Source: Lentzea alba
GTDB lineage: Bacteria > Actinomycetota > Actinomycetes > Mycobacteriales > Pseudonocardiaceae
Assembly: GCF_011067745.1 (NCBI RefSeq)
Contig: NZ_JAAMPJ010000003.1
Span: 434,001-498,000, forward strand
Length of the DNA stretch: 64,000 nucleotides
Direction of reading: 5' to 3'
The position numbers were made by a program, and so were the translations under genes. This document shows, one piece after another, positions 8,728 through 17,040 of this stretch (positions within the stretch are counted from its first letter, which is position 1; each line of letters opens with the position of its first letter). The notes beneath the pieces were generated by a model. The model was not told the DNA's origin and did no database searches. It was given only the letters and a program-made list of their open reading frames with translations.

Positions 8728-8762
8728 GGCGGAGCGCTCTGCGCAAGTCAGAGCGTTCCGCC
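8728..8762 (+). terminator. Hairpin terminator after the SGNH esterase gene
   Basis: Inverted repeat GGCGGAGCGCTCTG (8728-8741) and CAGAGCGTTCCGCC (8749-8762) with a seven-base loop. Thirteen of 14 positions are Watson-Crick and one is G-U. It lies 25 bases after the esterase stop and before the AraC-type gene, so it separates the two transcription units. There is no U-tract, as is usual in actinomycetes. Confidence 0.75.
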
Positions 8763-8799
8763 GTTCTGGTGATGGACGCCGCACGAACGGGCGAGGATC

Positions 8800-9717
8800 G
8801 TGCAGCAGGTGGAGCAGGTCGTCGAAGTGACGGGCTTGGACGCGGCGTACGAGGTGATCAGCTCGGTGTACGCGCGGCTGCGGTTCACCAGCGGTGACTG
8901 GAGTTCGGTGCTGCGGTTGGCCTCCCGGAGGCTCGGTCCGGTCCGGTTCGACCAGTTCGGCGGTCACATGGGGTTCGAAGCGTCCGGTGAGCCGATCAGT
9001 GACTACGTCTTCGGGCATCTGACGTCCGGGCGGGTCTCGTACACCTCGGACGGTGAGGACCGGTTCATGGCTCCCGGTGAAGTGTTCCTCACCGTCCCTC
9101 CCGGCCGTCCTTTCACGGCGGGAGCCCAGGACCCGCAGGCGTCGATGGTCGTGTTCGGCCAGGCCGTGCTGGACGAGGTCGCCGATGGCGTCCGTTTCGA
9201 AAGCTGCCGCCCTCTCTCGCCTCGCGCAGCTGCTGCATGGCTGTCGACGTGCGTACATCTGCAAAATGAAGTACTGCCGGTGTTCAAAGACAACCCGCTT
9301 GTGACGGCGAACGCGACACGGCTGTTGGTGGCCACCACACTCGCGACCTTCCCCAACAGCACGCTGGTTGGCTGGACAGCGGCGGAACGTCGTGACGCAC
9401 ACCCTCGGACCGTGCAGCGAGCTGTCGCGTTCATCGAGGACAACGCCGCGAAAGACATCACCGCCGCTGACATCGCGCGCGCCGCACGCGTGTCCATCCG
9501 CGCGACGCAGCTCGCGTTCCGCCGTCACCTCGACACGACGCCGATGGCCTACCTCCGACGCGTGCGCCTCTCGTGTGCGGACGCCGACCTGCGCGCCGCG
9601 AACGGCTCCGTCACGGCGATCGCCGCCCGGTGGGGTTACGCCCGTCCGAGTGTCTTCGCCGCTCACTACCGCGCCGCTTACGGAGTCTCGCCGTCGCAGA
9701 CCCTGCGGTCATGCTGA
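8800..9717 (+). CDS. AraC-family transcriptional regulator
   Basis: 305 residues from GTG. The N-terminal ~180 residues look like an AraC-type ligand-binding/cupin sensor (DQFGGHMGFEASGEPISDYV, then FMAPGEVFLTVPPGRPF). The C-terminal ~100 residues carry two helix-turn-helix units: ITAADIARAARVSIRATQLAF and the second around SVTAIAARWGYARPSVFAAHY, with the usual PMAYLRRVRL linker. It binds DNA as a ligand-responsive activator. Neighbouring genes do not point clearly to one target; the upstream terminator isolates it from the esterase gene. Confidence 0.88.
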   Translation: MQQVEQVVEVTGLDAAYEVISSVYARLRFTSGDWSSVLRLASRRLGPVRFDQFGGHMGFEASGEPISDYVFGHLTSGRVSYTSDGEDRFMAPGEVFLTVPPGRPFTAGAQDPQASMVVFGQAVLDEVADGVRFESCRPLSPRAAAAWLSTCVHLQNEVLPVFKDNPLVTANATRLLVATTLATFPNSTLVGWTAAERRDAHPRTVQRAVAFIEDNAAKDITAADIARAARVSIRATQLAFRRHLDTTPMAYLRRVRLSCADADLRAANGSVTAIAARWGYARPSVFAAHYRAAYGVSPSQTLRSC

Positions 9718-9814
9718 CGCACTTCGCTTTCCCGGCCGTGCCTTCGTTTCCGCTGCTATCGTTCGGGCTTCGCGGTGCGGTGAAGTGAACTCCCTTTCTA
9801 TGAGGTGAGATCCG

Positions 9815-10183
9815 ATGACCGGCTGTGAGACCAGCCCGTTCGCCGTGCGGACGCAACGCTCTGGCACCCGTTTCGTGGCCACTTGCAACGGCGAGATGGA
9901 CATCACGACCTGCGACCTGTTGTTCGCCGCGGTGCTCCCGGGCATCACCGACACCGCGACCGAGCGCGTGTCCATCGACCTGGCCGAGGTGACCTTCCTG
10001 TCCGCGAGCGGCCTGCGCAGCCTGCTGCTCCTGCTGTGCGCCGCGCACTACAACGGCAAGTCGTTGACCCTGCACCACACTCAGCCCCAGGTGCGCCGAG
10101 TGCTCGACCTGTTCGGCTTCACCACCTTCAAAGCGGGCCTTGTGTGGGATGCGACCATGTCGCCGAAAGACCGCCATCGCTAG
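9815..10183 (+). CDS. STAS-domain protein (anti-anti-sigma factor-like)
   Basis: 122 residues covering one STAS domain. The loop that is DSSGL in SpoIIAA reads SASGL here (residues 63-67), so the position equivalent to the phosphorylated serine is alanine, while a serine follows one residue later. Family knowledge: STAS antagonists bind anti-sigma kinases and are switched by phosphorylation at that site. This copy may be constitutively active or be controlled differently. The SD is GAGGTGAG at a good distance from ATG. No anti-sigma kinase gene lies beside it. The downstream hydrolase gene starts 11 bases after its stop and may be cotranscribed. Confidence 0.8.
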   Translation: MTGCETSPFAVRTQRSGTRFVATCNGEMDITTCDLLFAAVLPGITDTATERVSIDLAEVTFLSASGLRSLLLLLCAAHYNGKSLTLHHTQPQVRRVLDLFGFTTFKAGLVWDATMSPKDRHR

Positions 10184-10194
10184 CTTGACCAGCT

Positions 10195-11463
10195 ATGTTG
10201 CTCCCGCTGGTACTGGTACTCGCGCTGACCCCGCCCACCGCCGCGGTCACGGTGCCGGGCGCTGAACATCAGCAACTCGCCCGCCTGACCGACCTCACCA
10301 CCACCGGCACCACGCGGTCCGGCCACACCGACCCGGCCGACTGGGCGGGCCTCACGAGCGCCGCGCTGCCCGTGCCCGCCGCCGTTCCCGGCATCCAGAT
10401 CGACGGCTACTTCCCGGACACCTCAAGCACGAACACCAACCACGGCTGGCAACACGACGCCCAGTTCGTGCTCAGACTGCCCGACCGCTGGAACGGCGGC
10501 CTGGTCGTGACCGGCGCCCCCGGCGTGCGCGAGCAATACGCCAACGACCGCGCCATCTCCGACTGGGTCCTGTCCCGCGGCTACGCCTTCGCGTCCACCG
10601 ACAAGGGCAACACCGGCGCCCAGTTCTACCGCGACGGCCGCGCGATGGAGGAGTGGAACCGCCGCTTCACCCAGCTCACCACCGCCGCCCGCACCGCGGT
10701 CACCCGCCGCTACGGCCACGCCCCGCGCCGCACCATCGCCACCGGCATCTCCAACGGCGGCTACCTGGTCCGCTGGCAACTGGAGAACCGCGGTCACCTG
10801 TACGACGGCGGCGTCGACTGGGAAGGAACACTGTGGACGACCGACGGCCCGAACCCGCTGACCTTCCTGCCTCCCGTGCTCCGCGCCTACCCGGCCTACG
10901 TCGCGGGCAGCTCGGACGCGCACGCCCAGATGGTCGCGGCGGGCTTCCCCGCCGGCACGGAGTTCCTGTGGGACTACCACTACCGCTATTACTGGGACCT
11001 CACCCAACGGATCTACCGCGAGGAGTTCGATCCGGGGTTCGACGGCGCCTTGGAGGCAGGGGTTCCGTTCTGCGCCTCGGGAACTCCTTCCTGCGATGCG
11101 GACTACTCGTATGCCGCGCGACGTCGAATCGCCGGACCGTTGGTGTCGCGGATCGACCTGACCGGCAAGGTGAAGCGGCCGCTGCTGACCGTGCACGGGA
11201 CGTACGACGTGCTGTTGCCGATCAGCCAGGACTCGGACGTGTACGCGGCGATGACGCCCGATCGGTTGCACCGGTACTACCGCGTTGAGCAGGGCACGCA
11301 CGTGGACGGGTTAGTGGACGCGTATCCGGACCGGCTGCGGCCGCTCGCGCCTTGCCACCGTGCGGCGTTCGTGGCGCTGGAACGGTGGCTGGACGGGGTG
11401 GCGCCGCCGAAGTCCGCGACCCTGTCCAGGCCGGCTGACGTGTCGACGTGCCCGCTGTCGTGA
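10195..11463 (+). CDS. Secreted alpha/beta hydrolase, tannase/hydroxybutyrate-oligomer-hydrolase-like
   Basis: 422 residues with a short hydrophobic N-terminus (MLLPLVLVLALTPPTAA) that can act as a signal peptide. The nucleophile elbow is ATGISNGGY (S186). An acidic residue and a late histidine (EQGTHVDGLVDAYPDRL) complete a plausible triad. Paired cysteines (PFCASGTPSC) and the overall layout resemble the tannase/feruloyl-esterase and D-3-hydroxybutyrate-oligomer hydrolase families. Substrate specificity is not resolvable from sequence. No clear SD precedes the ATG, so translation may be coupled to the STAS gene. The gene is convergent with the LacI-type gene. Confidence 0.75.
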   Translation: MLLPLVLVLALTPPTAAVTVPGAEHQQLARLTDLTTTGTTRSGHTDPADWAGLTSAALPVPAAVPGIQIDGYFPDTSSTNTNHGWQHDAQFVLRLPDRWNGGLVVTGAPGVREQYANDRAISDWVLSRGYAFASTDKGNTGAQFYRDGRAMEEWNRRFTQLTTAARTAVTRRYGHAPRRTIATGISNGGYLVRWQLENRGHLYDGGVDWEGTLWTTDGPNPLTFLPPVLRAYPAYVAGSSDAHAQMVAAGFPAGTEFLWDYHYRYYWDLTQRIYREEFDPGFDGALEAGVPFCASGTPSCDADYSYAARRRIAGPLVSRIDLTGKVKRPLLTVHGTYDVLLPISQDSDVYAAMTPDRLHRYYRVEQGTHVDGLVDAYPDRLRPLAPCHRAAFVALERWLDGVAPPKSATLSRPADVSTCPLS

Positions 11464-11488
11464 TGTGGTCCCAGGTCGAACGGCACGC

Positions 11489-12478
11489 TCACCGGGCCAC
11501 GGTGCTTTCCCGGACCAGCAAGGAGAACGGGGTCTGCACGTCGGCCGGCACGAGATCGGGCGAGCCCGCCCGCGAGTGCAGCAGGTCGACGGCGGCGGAG
11601 GCGATGGCGGCCTTGTCGGGAGCGATGGAGGTCAGGGACGGCGAGCTGTAGAGGCTTTCCTCGTTGTTGTCGAAGCCGACGACGGCCAGGTCGTGCGGCA
11701 CGCGCACGAGACGTTCGGCGGCGGCGCGCATGGCGCCGATGGCCAGCAGGTCGTTGAAGCAGAACACGGCGTCGGGTGGGTTTCGCAGGTCCAGCAACGA
11801 CTTCATCGCCGCGGCGCCGTCCGCGCGGTGGTAGTTCAGAGCGGGCACCACCAGTGAGGGGGCGAACTCCAGGTCCGCCTCGGCCAGCGCGGCGCGGTAG
11901 CCCTCCAGGCGCAGGGCCGCGGTGCCGCGCTGGGGGTGGGCGCCAATGGCGGCGATTCGCTTGCGGCCCAACGAGACCAGGTGACCGACCGCGGTCTTGG
12001 CGGCGGCCACGTTGTCTATGCCAACGCGGGAGATCGGGACGTCGACGGCGTGCTCGCCCAGGAGCACCGCGGGGACGGACAGCTGGAAGTCGTCCACCTG
12101 CAAGGCTTCCGGGCTGAGGATCGCGGCGTCCACCAGGTGCGGGCCCAGTGAGGCCAGGGCGAGCCGTTCGCCGGACAGGGTGCCGAAGGTCTGCTCGATG
12201 AGCACGTTCCACTCGTGTTCCTGGGCGGCGGCGATCACGAGGCCGGCCAGTTCGGCGAAGTACGGGATGGAGAGTTCGGGCAGGACCAGCGCGATGAAGC
12301 CCGTGCGGCCGCGGCGCAGGTTGCGGGCGCCCAGGTTCGGGCGGTAGCCGGTGGCCTCGAGGGCCGCTTCGACGCGGGCGCGGTTGTCCGGTTTGACGAA
12401 CGAGTAGCCGTTGACCACGTTCGACACGGTCTTCACCGAGACACCCGCCAGCCGGGCGACGTCCTTGAGCGTGGCCAC
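11489..12478 (-). CDS. LacI-family transcriptional repressor
   Basis: 329 residues from a GTG. The N-terminal DNA-binding domain reads ATLKDVARLAGVSVKTVSNV, followed by the hinge region GYRPNLGARNLRRGRTG and a periplasmic-binding-protein-like sensor domain (ALVLPELSIPYFAELAGLV). It is divergent from the sugar transporter and glycoside-hydrolase run, and a perfect 19-bp palindrome sits in the shared promoter region. It therefore very probably represses that operon until an imported sugar binds. The N-terminal HTH is complete, with no truncation. Confidence 0.92.
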   Translation of the reverse strand: MATLKDVARLAGVSVKTVSNVVNGYSFVKPDNRARVEAALEATGYRPNLGARNLRRGRTGFIALVLPELSIPYFAELAGLVIAAAQEHEWNVLIEQTFGTLSGERLALASLGPHLVDAAILSPEALQVDDFQLSVPAVLLGEHAVDVPISRVGIDNVAAAKTAVGHLVSLGRKRIAAIGAHPQRGTAALRLEGYRAALAEADLEFAPSLVVPALNYHRADGAAAMKSLLDLRNPPDAVFCFNDLLAIGAMRAAAERLVRVPHDLAVVGFDNNEESLYSSPSLTSIAPDKAAIASAAVDLLHSRAGSPDLVPADVQTPFSLLVRESTVAR

Positions 12479-12490
12479 GCGCAGCCTCCA

Positions 12491-12514
12491 GAAAAGTACC
12501 GGGAAAAGTACCGG
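12491..12514. repeat. Two tandem copies of a 12-bp unit
   Basis: GAAAAGTACCGG occurs twice head to tail (12491-12502, 12503-12514), followed by a partial third copy (GAAGTCTCGG). It lies just upstream of the LacI-type start codon, between that gene and the putative operator. It could be an accessory regulator site or a slipped-strand duplication. Confidence 0.6.
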
Positions 12515-12530
12515 GAAGTCTCGGTATTTA

Positions 12531-12549
12531 CATCGTTGGAACAACGATG
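12531..12549. promoter_or_regulatory. Perfect 19-bp palindrome, probable LacI-type operator
   Basis: CATCGTTG-GAA-CAACGATG is a perfect dyad (8-3-8) in the region shared by the LacI-type gene and the sugar-transport operon. Its location and length fit LacI-family operators, and autoregulation plus control of the importer is the straightforward reading. The palindrome is directly visible; its ligand protein is inferred. Confidence 0.75.
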
Positions 12550-12604
12550 CAAATCTAGCTTGTGAGAGCGCGTCCACGCACAGCCTGGTACGTAGGAGCC
12601 AACG

Positions 12605-13645
12605 ATGTCTCGCATCCTGCTGATCGCCGCCACCGCACTTCTCGTCACGGGGTGCACCGCCAGAGAGAGCCAGCAGACCACGAGCAGTGGCGGGCCGGCC
12701 GCGTCCGCCGCCCAGCAGCAGAGCGCCGGACCGGGCTGTGCGCGGAGCAGGACCGGCTACCCGCAGGTCGAACTGGAAGGGGCAACGGTCGGCTTCTCCC
12801 AGTCGGAGAAGGAAACGAACCCCTTCCGCACCGCCGAGACCCAGTCGATCAGGGACGAGGCGGCCAAGCACAAGGTGAACCTGCTGGTCACGAACGCGCA
12901 GAGCGACCTGAACAAGCAGATCAGCGACATCAAGTCGTTGCTGGACCGCGGGGCGAAGCTGCTGATCGTGGCACCGCTCAACTCCGACGGTCTCCAGCCC
13001 GCGTTCGACGCGGCCAAGGCCAAGCAGGTGCCGGTGGTCACCATCGACCGCAAGGTGACCTCGCAGCCCTGCACGGACTACCTGACGTTCATCGGCAGTG
13101 ACTTCGTCGAACAGGGCAAGCGCGCCGCCCAGCAGATGATCAAGGCGACCGGCGGCACCGGCAAGGTCGCGATCCTGCTCGGTGCCTCGGGCAACAACGT
13201 CACCGTCGACCGGACCAAGGGCTTCAAGGACGGCATCGCCGGCACCCCCGGCCTGACGGTGGTCGCCGAGCAGACCGGCGAGTTCGATCGGTCCAAGGGC
13301 CAGGCCGTGATGGAGCAGCTCATCCAGAGCAACCCGGACATCACCGCCGTGTACGCGGAGAACGACGAGATGGGCGTCGGCGCCGTGACCGCGCTCAAGG
13401 CCGCGGGCAAGCAGCCGGGCAAGGACGTCAAAGTCGTGTCCATCGACGGCACGCGCACCGCCGTGCAGTTGATCGCGGACGGCGGCTACACCGCGGTCGT
13501 CGAGTCGAACCCGCGGTTCGGGCCGCTCGCGTTCGACACGCTGGAGAAGTTCGGCAAGGGCGAGGAGATCCCGCAGAACATCGTGATCTCCGACGACGAG
13601 TACGACACCACCAACGCCCAGCAGAAGCTCAACAATGCCTACTGA
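12605..13645 (+). CDS. Sugar ABC transporter substrate-binding lipoprotein, YtfQ-like
   Basis: 346 residues. The signal peptide ends in lipobox VTGC (C17), followed by a low-complexity Ser/Gln/Ala linker. The mature domain is a Peripla_BP_4 fold. It resembles the galactofuranose-binding protein YtfQ at characteristic places: VGFSQSEKETNPFRTAET, then LLIVAPLNSDGLQPAF, VTIDRKV and FDRSKGQAVMEQLIQ. Two cysteines in the mature part (one near the N-terminus, one in TSQPCTDY) are compatible with a disulfide. It is the first gene of a transporter whose layout (binding protein, double ATPase, two permeases) equals ytfQ-ytfR-ytfT-yjfF. A pentose or hexose furanose is the likely ligand. Confidence 0.88.
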   Translation: MSRILLIAATALLVTGCTARESQQTTSSGGPAASAAQQQSAGPGCARSRTGYPQVELEGATVGFSQSEKETNPFRTAETQSIRDEAAKHKVNLLVTNAQSDLNKQISDIKSLLDRGAKLLIVAPLNSDGLQPAFDAAKAKQVPVVTIDRKVTSQPCTDYLTFIGSDFVEQGKRAAQQMIKATGGTGKVAILLGASGNNVTVDRTKGFKDGIAGTPGLTVVAEQTGEFDRSKGQAVMEQLIQSNPDITAVYAENDEMGVGAVTALKAAGKQPGKDVKVVSIDGTRTAVQLIADGGYTAVVESNPRFGPLAFDTLEKFGKGEEIPQNIVISDDEYDTTNAQQKLNNAY

Positions 13646-15173
13646 AACATCTGCTGGTCCGGTGATCGAGGTCGCCGGCGTGACCAAGACCTTCGCCGGC
13701 GTGCGCGCACTCGACGACGTGGACTTCGCACTCAAACGCGGCGAGATCCACGCGCTCGTCGGGGAGAACGGTGCCGGCAAGTCGACCTTGATCAAGGTGC
13801 TGACGGGCATCCACACTCCCGACGGTGGCCGAGTGACGCGCAACGGCCAGATCTCCACGATCTACCAGGAGGTCAACCTCGTCCCGCTGATGAGCGTGGC
13901 CGCCAACCTGTTCCTCGGCCGCGAGCCGCGCACCCGGTTCGGCCTGATCGACCGCACCCGCCGCGACGCCGACGCCGCCGAACTGCTGCGCGGCTACGGC
14001 ATCACGGCGGACGTGACCAGTCCACTCGGGACACTCGCGGTCGGCGAACAGCAGATGGTGGCGCTGGCCAGGGCGGTCGAGGCGGACGCGGACGTCGTGA
14101 TCATGGACGAACCCACCTCGTCGCTCGAACCGCGCGAGGTGGAGACGCTGCTCGAGGTCGTGCGCAAACTCCACCAGGAGGGCATCACGATCATCTACGT
14201 CAGCCACCGCATGGACGAGCTCTACCGGATCTGCGACACGGTCACGGTCCTGAGAGACGGGCGGAACGTGCACAGCGGACCTCTCGAAGAACTTCCGCGC
14301 ATCGAACTCGTCTCGCTGATGCTCGGCCGGTCGGTCGGCGAGATCGAGAAGCACGGCACCACGGCGTTCGGCGAAGATCACCACGCCGACACCCGGCCGG
14401 TGCTCGAAGCACGAGGCCTCACCAGCACACCGCGCATCAACGGCGTCGACGTCTCCATCCGGCCCGGCGAGGTCGTGGGCCTCGCCGGACTGCTCGGATC
14501 GGGTCGCACGGAGACCGCGAAAGCGATCATCGGCGCACTCCCGCTCGACCACGGCACGGTGTTCGTCGCGGGCAAACCGGTGCCGCGCAACGTGAAAGCC
14601 GCCACCAGGGCCGGTATCAGCATGCTCGCGGAAGACCGCAAGACCGAGGGGATCATCCCGAACCTGTCCGTGCGCGAGAACATCGTGCTGGCCGCGCTGC
14701 CGAGGCTGAGCCGGTTCGGTGTGATCAGCAGGTCCAAACAGGACCGGATCGTCGACACGTTCGTCAAACGCCTGCGCATCAAGGTGTCCAGCCCGGAGCA
14801 GAAGGTCGCGGAACTGTCCGGTGGCAACCAGCAGAAGGTGTTGCTGGCCAGGTGGTTGTGCACCGAACCCAGGATCCTGCTGCTCGACGAACCCACGCGC
14901 GGCATCGACGTCGGCGCCAAAGCCGAGGTGCAGGCGCTGATCGACGAACTGGCGCGGGAAGGCTTGGCGGTGTTGCTGATCAGCTCCGAGCTGGACGAAC
15001 TGCTCGACGGCGCGGACCGGCTCGTCGTGCTGCGGGACGGGGAGGTCGCGGGTGAGCTGGAAGGAGCTCAGCTCACCCGCGAACACGTGCTCAAGGCCAT
15101 CGCGGCGGAGGTGATGGATGACGCTGCCAGCCACCAAAACAGACACCAAAACAGCCACCAGAACAGCCGCTAG
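13635..15173 (+). CDS. Sugar ABC transporter ATP-binding protein with two ATPase domains, YtfR/RbsA-like
   Basis: 512 residues; the ATG lies inside the end of the binding-protein gene (11-base overlap). Domain 1 has Walker A GENGAGKSTL, signature-like LAVGEQQMVALARA, and Walker B VVIMDEPTSSLE. Domain 2 has the degenerate P-loop GLLGSGRTE, normal for this subfamily, plus LSGGNQQKVLLARWL and LLLDEPTRGIDVGAK. It powers the two permeases encoded next. The C-terminal tail is a HQN-rich repeat encoded by three 12-bp units that also encode the start of the next protein in another frame. Confidence 0.92.
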   Translation: MPTETSAGPVIEVAGVTKTFAGVRALDDVDFALKRGEIHALVGENGAGKSTLIKVLTGIHTPDGGRVTRNGQISTIYQEVNLVPLMSVAANLFLGREPRTRFGLIDRTRRDADAAELLRGYGITADVTSPLGTLAVGEQQMVALARAVEADADVVIMDEPTSSLEPREVETLLEVVRKLHQEGITIIYVSHRMDELYRICDTVTVLRDGRNVHSGPLEELPRIELVSLMLGRSVGEIEKHGTTAFGEDHHADTRPVLEARGLTSTPRINGVDVSIRPGEVVGLAGLLGSGRTETAKAIIGALPLDHGTVFVAGKPVPRNVKAATRAGISMLAEDRKTEGIIPNLSVRENIVLAALPRLSRFGVISRSKQDRIVDTFVKRLRIKVSSPEQKVAELSGGNQQKVLLARWLCTEPRILLLDEPTRGIDVGAKAEVQALIDELAREGLAVLLISSELDELLDGADRLVVLRDGEVAGELEGAQLTREHVLKAIAAEVMDDAASHQNRHQNSHQNSR

Positions 15174-16086
15174 GACACGCTGGCTCCAAGACAACGGTGT
15201 CTACGTCGCCGTTGTCGCGCTGCTGCTGTTCAACGCCGTGTTCACGAGCAACTTCCTGACGCTGGGCAACTTCCGCACCCAACTCGTCCAGGCCGCACCC
15301 GTTCTGATCGTCGCGCTCGGCATGGCACTGGTGATCGGCACCGAAGGCGTCGACCTGAGCGTCGGCGCCGTCATGGCACTCGCCGCCGCGATCATCCCGC
15401 TCTACCTCGGCGCGGGACCGCTGCTCGCGATCCTGATGGCGCTCGTGGCCGGCTTGACCGCCGGAGCCTTCAACGGCTTCCTGGTCGCCAAGGTGGGCAT
15501 TCAACCGATCGTCGCCACACTGGCGTTGCTGGTGGGCGGCAGAGGCCTGGCGCTGGTCATCGCGGACGGCCAGCTCGTCCAGCTGCACGACCCGGCGTTC
15601 CTCGCGCTCGGCACCGACGACCTGCTCGGCCTCCCGATCAGCGTGCTGATCGCGGCACTGCTGGCCATCGCGATCGCCGGACTCACGAACCGCACCACCT
15701 TCGGCCGTCAGCTGGTCGCGATCGGTGACAACCGCAAGGCGGCCACCCTGGCCGGTCTGCCGGTCAACCGGGTGCTGGTCGGCGTCTACACCCTCTGCGG
15801 CGTGCTCGCGGCGATCTCGGGCGTGCTGGCCACGTCCAGGCTCGGCGCCAGCGACCCCGCCGACATGGGCCTGCTGATGGAACTGTCCGCGATCACCGCG
15901 GTGGTCGTCGGCGGAACCCCGCTCACCGGCGGCAAGGTCCGGGTGCTCGGCACGGTGTTCGGCGTGATCCTGATGCAGCTCGTCCGCGCGACGCTGATCA
16001 AGCACAACCTGCCGGACTCGATCGCGCAGATGATCCAGGCCGCGATCATCGTCGCCGCCGTGTACGTGGCCCGGGAGCGCCGATGA
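15118..16086 (+). CDS. Sugar ABC transporter permease 1, YtfT-like
   Basis: 322 residues with about eight to nine hydrophobic segments and the BPD_transp_2 signature GTEGVDLSVGAVMALAA near residue 75. It overlaps the ATPase gene by 56 bases. Its first 20 residues (PATKTDTKTATRTAARTR) are the alternative-frame reading of the ATPase tail repeat and form a basic cytoplasmic leader. It pairs with the next gene product to form the channel. The end overlaps the next start (ATGA). Confidence 0.9.
   Translation: MTLPATKTDTKTATRTAARTRWLQDNGVYVAVVALLLFNAVFTSNFLTLGNFRTQLVQAAPVLIVALGMALVIGTEGVDLSVGAVMALAAAIIPLYLGAGPLLAILMALVAGLTAGAFNGFLVAKVGIQPIVATLALLVGGRGLALVIADGQLVQLHDPAFLALGTDDLLGLPISVLIAALLAIAIAGLTNRTTFGRQLVAIGDNRKAATLAGLPVNRVLVGVYTLCGVLAAISGVLATSRLGASDPADMGLLMELSAITAVVVGGTPLTGGKVRVLGTVFGVILMQLVRATLIKHNLPDSIAQMIQAAIIVAAVYVARERR
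15131..15166 (+). repeat. Three 12-bp tandem repeats read in two frames
   Basis: Units CCACCAAAACAG, ACACCAAAACAG and CCACCAGAACAG lie inside the overlap of the ATPase and permease genes. One frame gives a HQN repeat (ATPase C-terminus) and the other a TKT/TRT repeat (permease N-terminus). Because the unit is a multiple of three, expansion or contraction keeps both frames open. Confidence 0.85.
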
Positions 16087-17033
16087 TCACTCAAGCGGCA
16101 GCAGTGCGAACCAAGGTCCTGCAACGGCAGGGCGCCGCGGTCGCGCTCGTGCTCGTGGTCGCGGTGTCGTGGCTGGTCTTCCCGCGCTTCGGCAGCCTCG
16201 ACAACCTGCGCGACCTCGCCCTGCAGGGCTCGTTCCTCGCGGTGATCGCGCTCGGCATGACGTTCGTGATCATCACCGGCGGCATCGACCTGTCCGTCGG
16301 CTCGCTGTACGCCCTCGGCGGCGTGCTGGCGGCCTGGGGTTCGCAGTACGGGTTCCTGGTGGCGCTGGCCCTGCCGTTGCTCGTCTGCGGCGCGATCGGG
16401 CTGGTCAACGGCCTGCTGATCGCCCGGACGAACATGGCGCCGTTCATCGTCACGCTGGCATCGCTGTTGTTCGCCCGCGGACTCCTGCTCGCGATCACCG
16501 ACGAGGGCGCCACCACCTACCAGATCGCGCCGGACAGCGCGTTCGTCGAGCTGGGTCGCGGCACGGTGTTCGGCTTCGGCTATCCGATCTTCATCGCAGC
16601 CGTGCTGTGCGTGCTCGGTGGCCTGGTGCTGAACCGGACCACCTTCGGCCAGAACGTGTTCGCCACCGGCGGCGCCGAGCAGTCGGCGATCCTCCTGGGC
16701 GTTCCCGTCGCCAAGACCAAGATCCGTGTCTACACGGTGAGCGGCACGCTGGCGGGTCTCGCCGGCGCCCTGACCGCCGCCTACCTGCAGTCCGGGGTCA
16801 CGGTCATCGGCGTCGGCACCGAGCTCGACGCCATCGCGGTGGTGGTCATCGGCGGCACCCTGCTGACCGGCGGCATGGGTACCGTCGTCGGCACGGTGAT
16901 CGGCGTCGGCCTGATCAAGGTCATCCAGAACGTCATCAACCAGATCGGCACGCTCGACAGCAACTACCAGTCCGTGGTCAGCGGCGTCTTCCTGCTCGTC
17001 GTCGTTGTCCTGCAACGAACACTCCGGAGATAG
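16083..17033 (+). CDS. Sugar ABC transporter permease 2, YjfF-like
   Basis: 316 residues with multiple membrane segments and the permease signature ITGGIDLSVGSLYALGG. It is homologous to, but distinct from, the preceding permease, as in ytfT/yjfF pairs. The start overlaps the previous stop by four bases. The stop is followed after seven bases by the glycoside hydrolase gene, so import and extracellular hydrolysis are made together. Confidence 0.9.
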   Translation: MITQAAAVRTKVLQRQGAAVALVLVVAVSWLVFPRFGSLDNLRDLALQGSFLAVIALGMTFVIITGGIDLSVGSLYALGGVLAAWGSQYGFLVALALPLLVCGAIGLVNGLLIARTNMAPFIVTLASLLFARGLLLAITDEGATTYQIAPDSAFVELGRGTVFGFGYPIFIAAVLCVLGGLVLNRTTFGQNVFATGGAEQSAILLGVPVAKTKIRVYTVSGTLAGLAGALTAAYLQSGVTVIGVGTELDAIAVVVIGGTLLTGGMGTVVGTVIGVGLIKVIQNVINQIGTLDSNYQSVVSGVFLLVVVVLQRTLRR

Positions 17034-17040
17034 GAGAGCC

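Noticed and set aside
14465..14530. Degenerate P-loop (no lysine) in the second ATPase domain of the sugar transporter.
   Set aside because: This is normal for RbsA/YtfR-type double ATPases and not a sign of decay.
15131..15166. Short tandem repeats considered as a CRISPR-like array.
   Set aside because: Units are contiguous 12-mers without spacers, and the region is coding in two frames.
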